Positions 8,932-16,154 of a DNA stretch of 20,000 nt are shown in pieces. This DNA is from Lysobacterales bacterium (GTDB taxonomy: Bacteria > Pseudomonadota > Gammaproteobacteria > Xanthomonadales > SZUA-36): contig JAPHTE010000407.1 in assembly GCA_026196445.1 (NCBI GenBank), positions 1 through 20,000 of the forward strand, in the 5' to 3' direction. The notes below the pieces were generated by a model, which ran no database searches, was not told where the DNA came from, and was given only the letters and a program-made list of their open reading frames with translations. Made by a program: the position numbers and the translations under genes. How positions within the stretch are numbered: the stretch's first letter is position 1; each line of letters starts with the position of its first letter.

Positions 8932-8973
8932 AGTCACTTTGATGTAAAAGCGACATTTACGTCGCGATTTCTC

Positions 8974-8994
8974 AACTGGTCACGCCAGCCAGTT
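8974..8994. terminator. Weak inverted repeat between convergent genes, possible bidirectional terminator
   Basis: AACTGG (8974-8979) pairs with CCAGTT (8989-8994) around a nine-base loop. A second weak stem, GCGAC (8950-8954) with GTCGC (8961-8965), lies upstream and is followed by GATTT. Both sit in the 81-base spacer between the convergent DUF3014 and methyltransferase genes. Neither has a long T-run, so terminator function is only plausible from position. Confidence 0.2.
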
Positions 8995-9012
8995 TACAAA
9001 ACACCCTACCGC

Positions 9013-9786
9013 TCAGAGTTTGCGGTGTAGGTAGCGCAGTACGCGCTTCGCAAACGCGCGTGCGCGCCGCAGGTTTAGCAGGGAGCCAGGCCGCTCGCGC
9101 CGCTCCCAGTCGTGTATTGCGTCAGCGGGCAGGTAAGGCTGGATCATGTCGATGTGACCCGGGTAAAGCAGCTCGATCGTCCTGTCCACCACATATGGCT
9201 GCCAGAATTCGTTCTTGACGCACGAGCCCGGCTGCGTCTTCCTGAACACAGTGCTGCGCGGCAGAAAATCTTTTTCGAGTCGCCATTCCGGCTCTCTTAA
9301 AAGGAACTCCTTCAGTACGTGCACGGGCCAGAGCTGCGTATCGTCCAGGACCAGCAGGCCACCGACCTTTAACCTGTCTGCAGTGTAATACCAGTCGATG
9401 AACGGTACGGGAAAACCGTGAGCGCCGTCGATAAGGACGAGATCGAGGGCATTGCCCTCGAGGCCGGGCAGGACCCGCTCCGAGGTATCGATTAGAAATG
9501 TGACGGTGTCGAGCGGCAGCGCTTTCTCACGCGCAAAATCGCGTATGCGTTCGACTTCGTCCGCAATCGGCGCAATGCACGTATGCACGCATCGGTTCAT
9601 CGCAAACAGCAGCGTTGAAACGCCGATGCCCGTCTCCAGAGTATGCATTTCATCATGCGCGTGCTCGGCCAGGAACAGTAGCACTTCGTCTGCGACCTGG
9701 TACGATTTCGACTGCCCTTCGTTCACGTGCAACCGGGGTCCCTTGCCCCACATCAGGTCCTGAACGTTCATTGCCGCCTCTGCCAT
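9013..9786 (-). CDS. Class I SAM-dependent methyltransferase
   Basis: Protein of 257 aa with a Rossmann methyltransferase core. Motif I is MHTLETGIGVSTLLFA (Glu51 and the glycines at 53 and 55). The acidic motif is LDLVLIDGAHGFP at about 115-126, and VGGLLVLDDTQLWPV at about 141-155 matches the next strand with its Asp-Asp pair. The LVLIDGAH-then-DD pattern is that of Methyltransf_24/CmcI-like small-molecule methyltransferases, which often use a metal; the substrate is unknown. The C-terminus is basic (LLNLRRARAFAKRVLRYLHRKL). ATG 9786 has no Shine-Dalgarno; the in-frame ATG at 9771 has AGAGG five bases upstream and is an equally good or better start. It lies 63 bases downstream of the sulfotransferase-like gene on the same strand, so co-transcription is possible. 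It seems more GC-rich than that neighbour. Confidence 0.82.
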   Translation of the reverse strand: MAEAAMNVQDLMWGKGPRLHVNEGQSKSYQVADEVLLFLAEHAHDEMHTLETGIGVSTLLFAMNRCVHTCIAPIADEVERIRDFAREKALPLDTVTFLIDTSERVLPGLEGNALDLVLIDGAHGFPVPFIDWYYTADRLKVGGLLVLDDTQLWPVHVLKEFLLREPEWRLEKDFLPRSTVFRKTQPGSCVKNEFWQPYVVDRTIELLYPGHIDMIQPYLPADAIHDWERRERPGSLLNLRRARAFAKRVLRYLHRKL

Positions 9787-9849
9787 TACTTGTATAAGAA
9801 GAATAGGGTACTGCTTACCGGGTAGTCAGACTATTTCTTTAGCCACCAT

Positions 9850-10935
9850 TCATGAACATAGCGGTTGCTTGACCGGAAACCTGTTGAGGATTCTATCCAT
9901 CCACCTGTGCGTGCTCTTGAGGATGTCAGCGTGCTTTGTGCGGAGAGCCGTGTTCTCTAGCGAGCGGGTTTCAGGGTTGTAATGCTGACCTGACTTTGAA
10001 TGTCGCGACAAGGGGCCATCGGTGGTCAACTGCTGCAACCGCTCGTTGTTACAGGCCAAATCAAAAAAGTCCAACACCTTGCTGACAATTGATTCCGGAT
10101 CGTGCAAAAAATCGTTGGCTGCGAGGCAGAAAACGGGGGCGTTTCCTTTGCTGGCTGCAAGTGATGAAAATCGATAAACCTGTGCGTGCCATAACATGGC
10201 ACACTGCTGAAGATGGCTGAGCTTCAGAATTTCCGATATGGGCAGATCTTTAGCGTAATCTGCGAGTGGATACAGTCTCTTGAGAAACAGCGGAACCATG
10301 TAACGGCTCTCCTCGGGGCTTTTCAGGTTGGACAATAGGAAATCCTCCAGGGAGCCGTACATAAAAACGGTGCTCGAGGACCGTAGTTCCATGATGTATT
10401 CCAATAAGTTATTGGCCGAGTTGGAGGGCTTGATGATGACGCCCTGCTGATCCGGATAGGTCTTTTCAAGTAATTGCAAACCGGGCTTCAGGATGGCCTG
10501 CCATTTACTACGATTGAAATTCCTGGATTTATCGGCCTGGTGCAAAACATTTGCAAGCTGTACCAGTACATAAGGTTCTTTGAGTACAAGAGAGTCGCTG
10601 GCTGTTTGCAGACAATTGCTAAAAAGTGTCGAGCAGCAAAACGCCGAGTGAAAAATATAATTTGCAGGCCGGCTGCTGCTGTCCATCAATTGGTTGACGG
10701 CTTTGACACCTGCGCTCTTCACTTCGGTTGGAACCGGGCTGGTACGGTGGTCAAGGAAGGATGAGTCGCTGTAAGTGTTGCGACTGATGTGTGCGAATAC
10801 GTACTGCATGGTGTCCCCTTGCACCTTCTGCAACAACCAATCGGGATTTTCTGCAAGATCTCTTATTTGCGCATCCGTTTCCACTCCGTTACTCCTTCGG
10901 CCCTGTCTTTTGCATGTAAGTCGCCCGCTTTTCAT
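9850..10935 (-). CDS. Sulfotransferase-like P-loop protein with an FCCST motif
   Basis: Protein of 361 aa. The segment ANYIFHSAFCCSTLFSNCL (residues 91-109) resembles the 5'-phosphosulfate-binding loop of sulfotransferases, in the variant I recall from proteins annotated as sulfotransferase family with FHSAFCCSTLL. It is followed by LVLKEPYVLVQLANVLH, and later by GVIIKPSNSANNL (about 165-177), a Lys-Pro-Ser segment like the region of these enzymes near the 3'-phosphate site. The N-terminal PDWLLQKVQGDTMQYVFAHISR also fits the family, so the start must lie upstream of Met43 even though that ATG has a good AAGGGG; ATG 10935 is the first usable start. No signal peptide or membrane helix is seen. 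It is visibly more AT-rich than flanking metabolic genes. It is divergent from the hydroxylase gene by 133 bases. Whether it transfers sulfate is unproven. Confidence 0.65.
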   Translation of the reverse strand: MKSGRLTCKRQGRRSNGVETDAQIRDLAENPDWLLQKVQGDTMQYVFAHISRNTYSDSSFLDHRTSPVPTEVKSAGVKAVNQLMDSSSRPANYIFHSAFCCSTLFSNCLQTASDSLVLKEPYVLVQLANVLHQADKSRNFNRSKWQAILKPGLQLLEKTYPDQQGVIIKPSNSANNLLEYIMELRSSSTVFMYGSLEDFLLSNLKSPEESRYMVPLFLKRLYPLADYAKDLPISEILKLSHLQQCAMLWHAQVYRFSSLAASKGNAPVFCLAANDFLHDPESIVSKVLDFFDLACNNERLQQLTTDGPLSRHSKSGQHYNPETRSLENTALRTKHADILKSTHRWMDRILNRFPVKQPLCS

Positions 10936-11068
10936 CCCATTCTATATTCAACTTTCCGAAGATGTCTGGGTTAGGCAGCACCAGTAACCCATTGCATATG
11001 GCATGCTCCAAACAGGCCTTACCATGATATTGTTACCGATATTGCATCCATAACTTTTATATTGAAAT

Positions 11069-11662
11069 ATGTCCAAGAAACCCTATCGTGAATTGCCCGG
11101 CGCCAAACCGCTGGTCCAGAACAACACACTGGTGCTGATCGCTTATCTTCCCAGGTATTTTTCTGCCGAGGAATGCCACAGGATCGTTAAACTGGCTGAC
11201 ACCGAAACAACGCATGACGGTCGAATAGGCAGAGGTATAGACAATCAAATTCGAAAATCCGAGGTCAGTTATGTCAATCCCACTGAAAACAGTCAATGGG
11301 TGTTCGACAAGCTGGAGCACATTCTTTTGGATTTGAATGAAGATTACAGATTTGATCTGAACGGCTTCCGTGAAGGGTTTCAGGTTGCAAAATATACGGC
11401 ACCCGGTGGCCATTACGCTTGGCATAACGATATTGGCACCGGCGATTTTTCCACGCGAAAGTTGAGTATGAGCGTCCAGCTCAGCGAAGCCAGTGACTAT
11501 GAGGGTGGTGAACTGGAGTTTGCGGACAGCACTGCACCAGCCCCAAAGGAAATTGGCTCACTGATTGTATTTCCTTCCTATCTGCCACACCGGGTCCACC
11601 CCGTGACACGGGGTGTGCGGACATCCATGGTGTCCTGGATTGCCGGCCCGGCGTTCAGGTAA
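11069..11662 (+). CDS. 2-oxoglutarate/Fe(II)-dependent dioxygenase (prolyl 4-hydroxylase-like)
   Basis: Soluble protein of 197 aa in the 2OG-FeII_Oxy_3 / PKHD-type hydroxylase family. The double-stranded beta-helix core carries the iron triad: His119 and Asp121 in GGHYAWHNDIG, and His174 in YLPHRVHPVTRGVR; Arg184 of the same segment is the likely 2-oxoglutarate anchor. STRKLSMSVQLSEASDYEGGELEF (129-151) is the typical strand pair between the metal ligands. The enzyme would hydroxylate a substrate using O2 and 2-oxoglutarate, releasing succinate and CO2; the substrate is unknown. The leader before ATG 11069 is AT-rich and has no Shine-Dalgarno, which is unusual in this window. It is divergent from the sulfotransferase-like gene. 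Whether the two act on the same substrate is inference from adjacency. Confidence 0.86.
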   Translation: MSKKPYRELPGAKPLVQNNTLVLIAYLPRYFSAEECHRIVKLADTETTHDGRIGRGIDNQIRKSEVSYVNPTENSQWVFDKLEHILLDLNEDYRFDLNGFREGFQVAKYTAPGGHYAWHNDIGTGDFSTRKLSMSVQLSEASDYEGGELEFADSTAPAPKEIGSLIVFPSYLPHRVHPVTRGVRTSMVSWIAGPAFR

Positions 11663-11763
11663 GTTTAGGGGTGGAACGCCTGGGTGTTGACGATCATTTA
11701 CTGCCGCTGCCCTGAAAACGCTATTCCTGATCGGCAGTTGAATACCCCATATGGGCCGGGCGC

Positions 11764-12747
11764 ATGAACGGTGAAGTATCCAGCTTGACGACACTCCTCT
11801 CCAGGACGATGGCGCTCCTGGCGGTTTTTATCCTCACAGCCGTGGGGCCGGACCATTGTAGAGCCGCAGGCGCAACCACGGGGAATGACGGCGAGGAGCG
11901 GATCGTCTTTTACTCCAACCGGGACGGCAACGACGAGATCTATGTTGTCCGGCCGGACGGGAAAGACCTGCGGCGTTTGACCTTCAACGACGCAGATGAT
12001 GGGGCGCCGGCGTGGTCACCCGATGGTACACACATCGCCTTCGCTTCCGACCGTCATGAAGCCGGTTCCGGGCAATGCTCCCCGGCGTGCCCTGACCAGA
12101 TATTTATCATGAGAGCTGATGGTAGCGGCCCGTCCCGACTGACACAGCACGAAGGCGTAGCCACTCTGCCAGCGTGGTCGCAAGACGGTCGGCACATCGC
12201 TTATACCGTGGTCGAAGGAGAGCGACGGCACATCTGGGTGATGAACGCCGACGGCTCGGATCAACGCCGTCTCATGACGTCTCCGGGTGAAGACCTCCGG
12301 CCCCGGTTCTCACCCGACGGTACAGAACTGGTTTTTACCCGGCTCCTCAATGGAGACATGCAGTTGTTCCTGGTGAATGCCGACGGAACCAACCTCCGGC
12401 AGATCACCAACGGTCCGCGTTGGAATGTTTACGCTTCCTGGTCACCGGATGGGACCACCTTCGCTTTTGCGTCGCTGGACCCGAATGACTTCGAGGCGGA
12501 GATTCACCTTATCGAAGTAGATGGTTCCAACGAACGAGCCTTGACGGATGAAGCTGGACGGGACGAGGACGCCGAGTGGTCCCCGGACGGCAAGCGCATC
12601 GTTTTTCAAACTCCCCGCCGGGGAAGTTACGATATATGGGTGATGAACGCTGACGGGAGTGGACAGAGACAAATCACGGACCATCCCGCAGGAGACTACT
12701 GGCCGGACTGGACGGACCGGGCGACTCGGTACCCCGATCCGGAATAA
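11764..12747 (+). CDS. Secreted TolB-type PD40 beta-propeller protein
   Basis: Protein of 327 aa. An N-terminal hydrophobic signal lies at about residues 16-35 (MALLAVFILTAVGPDHCRAAG). It is followed by six PD40 (WD40-like) repeats, each with a form of x-x-DGS-x-x-RLT and W/FSPDGxxIAF: RPDGKDLRRLT, RADGSGPSRLT, NADGSDQRRLM, NADGTNLRQIT, EVDGSNERALT, NADGSGQRQIT. This is the propeller half of TolB; the N-terminal TolB domain that contacts Pal or TolA is absent, so it is not TolB itself. The ATG at 11764 has only a weak GGGC upstream, and Met16 (11809) with AGGA close by is an alternative. A 10-bp palindrome, CCCATATGGG, sits at 11746-11755 just before the start. A protein-binding or periplasmic sensing role is inference. 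Confidence 0.83.
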   Translation: MNGEVSSLTTLLSRTMALLAVFILTAVGPDHCRAAGATTGNDGEERIVFYSNRDGNDEIYVVRPDGKDLRRLTFNDADDGAPAWSPDGTHIAFASDRHEAGSGQCSPACPDQIFIMRADGSGPSRLTQHEGVATLPAWSQDGRHIAYTVVEGERRHIWVMNADGSDQRRLMTSPGEDLRPRFSPDGTELVFTRLLNGDMQLFLVNADGTNLRQITNGPRWNVYASWSPDGTTFAFASLDPNDFEAEIHLIEVDGSNERALTDEAGRDEDAEWSPDGKRIVFQTPRRGSYDIWVMNADGSGQRQITDHPAGDYWPDWTDRATRYPDPE

Positions 12748-12804
12748 CAGCGATAAGGCATTCTTTGCCTGCTCCTCAGGACCAGCCAACGTGACGTGCC
12801 GCTT

Positions 12805-12839
12805 ACCGGTCCAGGGCCGATAAATTTCCCCAGGCCGGT
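12805..12839. terminator. Long imperfect hairpin between convergent genes
   Basis: ACCGGTCCAGGG (12805-12816) can pair with CCCCAGGCCGGT (12828-12839), with one wobble and a two-base internal mismatch, around an AT-rich loop. It lies in the 144-base spacer between the converging propeller gene and hydroxyacid dehydrogenase gene. No T-run follows. It may help separate the two transcripts, but intrinsic termination is not established. Nothing else was seen in this spacer. Confidence 0.3.
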
Positions 12840-12891
12840 GTGGGAGAGAAGCGCTTCGGGCGACATGTTGTGTATAAGGACTACCGGTACA

Positions 12892-14037
12892 TCAGACGAT
12901 ATGCTTGCGGCCGATTTCTTTGACGTTCCGGCAACCCAGCAAGGCCATATCCCGCTCGATTTCATCCCTGAGCACTTCGAGCGCCCTGGCCACACCGGCC
13001 TGGCCACCGGCCGCCAGGCCGTACAGGTAAGGCCGACCGATGGAACAGGCCGTGGCGCCGCGGGCCAGGGCCTTCATGACATGCGTACCACGCCGGATAC
13101 CGCCGTCACAGATGACTTCACACTCCCCGCCGACCGTATCGATGATCGGGCCGAGCGCCTCGAAGGCAGACAAGGTGCAGTCAAGTTGACGCCCGCCGTG
13201 GTTTGAAACCGAGATGGCCGTGACCCCGCTATCAACAGCCCTGCGGGCATCCGATGGCGACAATATACCCTTGACGACAAACGGACCGCCCCACTTGGAA
13301 ACCATCCACTCCAGGTCATCCCAGGTCACAGCAGGGTCGAACTGCCTGGCGATGTATTCCATCAGGGAGGTACTTTTTGTACTACCGTCGGGAATCTTGT
13401 GTGCCACGTTGGCCAGCGTAGCCTGCGGATGGGTCAGGGCGCGGTACACCCAACCGGGTCTGGCTGCAAAGCCGATCACGCCGGCCAGGTTCAGTTTTGG
13501 CGGCAGGGTAAAACCGTAACGCAGTTCTCGCTCACGGTTACCTGCAACCGGAATATCCACGGTCAGCATCAGGGAGTCGTAATTTGCATCCTTGCAACGT
13601 TGAATGAATTCATGCGTCAGGCCCCGGTCCTTCATCACGTAAATCTGAAAGCACTTGGGACCGTTACAGGCCTTTGCGACGTCTTCTATGCTGGTGGCGC
13701 CGACGGTGGATAGCGCATAGTAGGTGCCGGCCTGCGCGGCCGCTTTAGACACAGCCGTCTCACCATCATGGTGAAACAGGCGGGTCATGCCGGTGGGGCC
13801 GAGGAACAGGGGCATCGAAATCTCCCGCCCAAGCACGGTTGTCGTCAGGTCGACATCAGCGACATCGACCAGGTATTCGGGCACCAGTTTGACCGCGTCA
13901 TAGGCGTGGGTATTGCCGCACACGTTGACCTCGTCGTCCGCACCGCCATCGATGTAATTGAACAGCGGTTTAGGCAGCTTCCTGCAGGCGATCTTACGCA
14001 GGTCTTCGATGTTGAGTGCTTTATCCACGCGTGACAT
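12892..14037 (-). CDS. FMN-dependent L-2-hydroxyacid dehydrogenase (LldD / glycolate oxidase family)
   Basis: TIM-barrel flavoenzyme of 381 aa that oxidises a 2-hydroxyacid such as L-lactate to the 2-oxoacid. Family signatures run in order: FNYIDGGADDE (Tyr28), FLGPTGMTRLFHHDGE, YYALSTVGATSIEDV, QIYVMKDR (Tyr133), TVDIPVAGNRERELRYGF, FVVKGIL (Lys256), the catalytic signature SNHGGRQLD with His280 and Arg283, and the FMN-phosphate site CDGGIRRG and ALARGA. No transmembrane segment is seen, but family members can be membrane-associated. The start is ATG 14037, with GAGGAA seven bases upstream (14045-14050, minus strand); an upstream in-frame TTG at 14058 lies ahead of that site and is unlikely. 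It follows ilvD by 48 bases on the same strand. The substrate (lactate, mandelate or another 2-hydroxyacid) cannot be fixed. Confidence 0.9.
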   Translation of the reverse strand: MSRVDKALNIEDLRKIACRKLPKPLFNYIDGGADDEVNVCGNTHAYDAVKLVPEYLVDVADVDLTTTVLGREISMPLFLGPTGMTRLFHHDGETAVSKAAAQAGTYYALSTVGATSIEDVAKACNGPKCFQIYVMKDRGLTHEFIQRCKDANYDSLMLTVDIPVAGNRERELRYGFTLPPKLNLAGVIGFAARPGWVYRALTHPQATLANVAHKIPDGSTKSTSLMEYIARQFDPAVTWDDLEWMVSKWGGPFVVKGILSPSDARRAVDSGVTAISVSNHGGRQLDCTLSAFEALGPIIDTVGGECEVICDGGIRRGTHVMKALARGATACSIGRPYLYGLAAGGQAGVARALEVLRDEIERDMALLGCRNVKEIGRKHIV

Positions 14038-14060
14038 TGGTGTGTTCCTCACGGACAAAT

Positions 14061-14090
14061 TCGCAACCGGCTTTGCCGGCTGCTCCTACA
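14061..14090 (-). repeat. REP-like palindromic element overlapping the ilvD stop codon
   Basis: On the minus strand, TGTAGGAGC (14082-14090) is followed by a 9-bp stem, GCAGCCGGC / GCCGGTTGC (14063-14083), with an AAA loop and one G-U pair. The TGTAGGAGC head joined to a CCGGC hairpin and a GCGAA tail matches the widely dispersed REP elements I know from Pseudomonas and relatives, mobilised by REP-associated RAYT transposases. The TAG of the head is the ilvD stop (14086-14088). It is a single copy in this window, with no RAYT gene nearby. It lies in the 48-base gap before the hydroxyacid dehydrogenase and could affect mRNA stability or read-through. Confidence 0.6.
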
Positions 14091-15921
14091 ATTCTCTTAC
14101 GCCACCTTTGTCAGCGCTACTGGCAAATTTTGCGTAGACCTTCAGCGCCTGGCTGACCCGCCGCCGCCTTGGTTTTTCAGGCCGGTAAGCCGCTTCGCCC
14201 AGGGCTTCCATATCGTTTCGTCTTGCCGCGAGCGTATCGTCGTCGACACACAGCTCGATCTTGCGTGCGGGTATGTCGAAGCTGATCGTATCACCCTCTT
14301 CAACCAGCGCGATCAAGCCACCGCTGGCGGCTTCCGGGGAAATGTGGCCGACCGACAAGCCGCCGGTAGCGCCAGAAAAGCGGCCATCCGTGATCAAGGC
14401 ACAAGATCCACCGAGCCCCATGGACTTGATCGCGCTGGTGGGTGTCAGCATCTCCTGCATACCCGGGCCGCCACGGGGTCCCTCGTAGCGGATGACCACC
14501 ACGTCTCCCGCCTCGATCGACCCGGCCACGATGGCTTCCTGGGCGGCTTCCATTTCATCAAATACCCTTGCACGGCCACTGAATTGGTACATTTCCGGCG
14601 CCACGGCGGCGGTTTTAACGATGCAGCCCTGCTCGGCAATATTGCCGTACAAGACTGCCAGGCCGCCGTCGGTGCTGTAAGCGTGCTCGATATCACGGAT
14701 GCAACCGGTGCTGCGGTCGAGGTCGGGGTTCCAACGATTATCCTGGGCAAACGCCTTGCTGGTCCGTACACCGCCGGGCGCAGAGGAGTAGAGACGCAGT
14801 GCGTCTTCATCTTTGCTATTGCCGATATCCCATTTATCTAAAGCCTCACCGAGGCTGTTGCTGTGCACCATGTACACATCGCGATCGATCAGCCCGCCTT
14901 TGTCCAATTCACCCAGGATCGCCAGTATCCCGCCGGCACGGTGTACGTCCTCCATGAAGTAGTCGGTTGATGAAGGTGAAACCTTGCACAGGTTCGGGAT
15001 TCGCCGTGACAGCGCGTCAATATCTGCCAGCTTGAAATCCACCCCGGCCTCCTGTGCCGCTGCCAGCAGGTGCAGGATGGTGTTCGTTGACCCGCCCATG
15101 GCGATGTCGACGGCCATGGCGTTGCTGAAAGCGGCGAAGCTGGCGATGGACCTCGGCAGCACGGAGTCGTCGTCTTCAAAGTAATAACGCTTCGCCAAAT
15201 CGACTACCACGCGACCGGCCTCCAGGAACAAAGCCGCGCGGTCACGATGGGTGGCCAGCAGCGAGCCGTTACCTGGCAGTGACAGGCCCAACGCTTCGGT
15301 CAGGCAGTTCATCGAGTTGGCTGTGAACATGCCGGAACAGCTGCCACAGGTCGGACAGGCGTTCTGCTCGATATCGTCGAGGCCAAGACCTGGAAATACA
15401 TCGGGGTTGGCCGCGCTGGTGAAAGCGTCTACCAGGTCGATCCGCCGCTGTGTCTCGCCCTGCACGCGGCCGGCTTCCATCGGCCCGCCCGAGACAAATA
15501 CGGCCGGAATGTTGAGCCGCAAGGCTGCCATCAGCATTCCGGGTGTGATCTTGTCGCAGTTGGAAATACATACCAGCGCGTCCGCACAATGCGCGTTGAC
15601 CATATACTCGACGGAGTCCGCGATCAGGTCCCGGCTGGGCAGGGAATACAGCATGCCGTCGTGGCCCATGGCGATGCCATCGTCCACCGCGATGGTATTG
15701 AATTCCTTCGATACGCCACCGGCCTTGGCAATTTCGCTCGCCACCAGGCTGCCAACGTTTTGCAGGTGCACGTGGCCGGGTACGAACTGGGTGTACGAAT
15801 TGGCGATGGCGACAATCGGTTTGCCAAAGTCGCCGTCAGCCGTGCCGGTGGCGCGCCACAACGAACGGGCGGGTGCCGCCTGTGGTCCCTTGGTGGTGGT
15901 ATCGGATCGGAGTGGTTTCAT
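14086..15921 (-). CDS. ilvD: Dihydroxy-acid dehydratase
   Basis: Enzyme of 611 aa (E. coli IlvD is about 616) that dehydrates 2,3-dihydroxy-isovalerate and 2,3-dihydroxy-3-methylvalerate to the 2-oxoacids in valine, isoleucine and leucine synthesis. Recognisable segments are RSDTTTKGPQAAPARSLWRATG, NSYTQFVPGHVHL, CISNCDKITPGM (Cys122), NACPTCGSCSGMFTANSM (Cys189, 192 and 195), DRSTGCIRDIEHAYS, YEGPRGGPGMQEML and GRFSGATGGLSVGHISPEA. The VPGHVHL version, lacking the cysteine found in plant and mycobacterial [2Fe-2S] enzymes, places it with the E. coli-type [4Fe-4S] oxygen-sensitive group. The start is ATG 15921, matching the family N-terminus, with ACAGG upstream; an in-frame extension to 16008 is not conserved. 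Its stop lies inside a REP-like element. A perfect dyad lies ten bases before the start. Confidence 0.95.
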   Translation of the reverse strand: MKPLRSDTTTKGPQAAPARSLWRATGTADGDFGKPIVAIANSYTQFVPGHVHLQNVGSLVASEIAKAGGVSKEFNTIAVDDGIAMGHDGMLYSLPSRDLIADSVEYMVNAHCADALVCISNCDKITPGMLMAALRLNIPAVFVSGGPMEAGRVQGETQRRIDLVDAFTSAANPDVFPGLGLDDIEQNACPTCGSCSGMFTANSMNCLTEALGLSLPGNGSLLATHRDRAALFLEAGRVVVDLAKRYYFEDDDSVLPRSIASFAAFSNAMAVDIAMGGSTNTILHLLAAAQEAGVDFKLADIDALSRRIPNLCKVSPSSTDYFMEDVHRAGGILAILGELDKGGLIDRDVYMVHSNSLGEALDKWDIGNSKDEDALRLYSSAPGGVRTSKAFAQDNRWNPDLDRSTGCIRDIEHAYSTDGGLAVLYGNIAEQGCIVKTAAVAPEMYQFSGRARVFDEMEAAQEAIVAGSIEAGDVVVIRYEGPRGGPGMQEMLTPTSAIKSMGLGGSCALITDGRFSGATGGLSVGHISPEAASGGLIALVEEGDTISFDIPARKIELCVDDDTLAARRNDMEALGEAAYRPEKPRRRRVSQALKVYAKFASSADKGGVREL

Positions 15922-15930
15922 GGGCGGAAC

Positions 15931-15955
15931 CTGTACTTTGAATCTGAAAGTACAG
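15931..15955 (-). promoter_or_regulatory. Perfect 9-bp dyad in the ilvD leader
   Basis: CTGTACTTT and AAAGTACAG are perfect inverted repeats (15931-15939 and 15947-15955) separated by seven bases. The dyad ends nine bases before the ilvD ATG, and its final CAG overlaps the likely Shine-Dalgarno ACAGG. It could be an operator for a dimeric repressor or an RNA hairpin that hides the ribosome-binding site. The rest of the 233-base ilvD-fumarase spacer has no other strong repeat. Confidence 0.4.
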
Positions 15956-16078
15956 AGTTTAGTGTGAAAACCGGCACTTGAACACACCGGGCCGAAGATT
16001 CCCGGCACCTTGCAACGCAGATGGTAACCGGATTTTCATGCAAGGTATTCCGCGCATGATTCCCCCGGGAGCATGGTG

Positions 16079-16084
16079 TAAAAT
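16079..16084 (+). promoter_or_regulatory. Candidate -10 element for the fumarase-korAB operon
   Basis: TAAAAT, in the context GGTGTAAAATC, lies about 70 bases before ATG 16155 and is the best -10 match in the ilvD-fumarase divergent spacer. No good -35 is at 16-18 bases upstream. Low confidence. Confidence 0.25.
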
Positions 16085-16154
16085 CTAACCGCTGTGCAGG
16101 TGTCCTTGCCTCGACTCGAACAGCACAACACATATCCAACAAGGGATGTTCACC

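Noticed and set aside
11700..11738. 7-bp inverted repeat ACTGCCG / CGGCAGT with 25-base spacer before the propeller gene
   Set aside because: Long loop, no T-run and no clear link to a start or stop; could be chance.
12758..12772. AGGCA / TGCCT mini-hairpin after the propeller gene as an intrinsic terminator
   Set aside because: Only five pairs and no T-run after it.
14038..14058. TTG start for the hydroxyacid dehydrogenase
   Set aside because: The good GAGGAA ribosome site lies inside this extension and is correctly spaced for ATG 14037.
15922..16008. In-frame upstream extension of ilvD
   Set aside because: The IlvD family begins at about MKPLRSDTTT; the extension also contains the 9-bp dyad and is probably leader.
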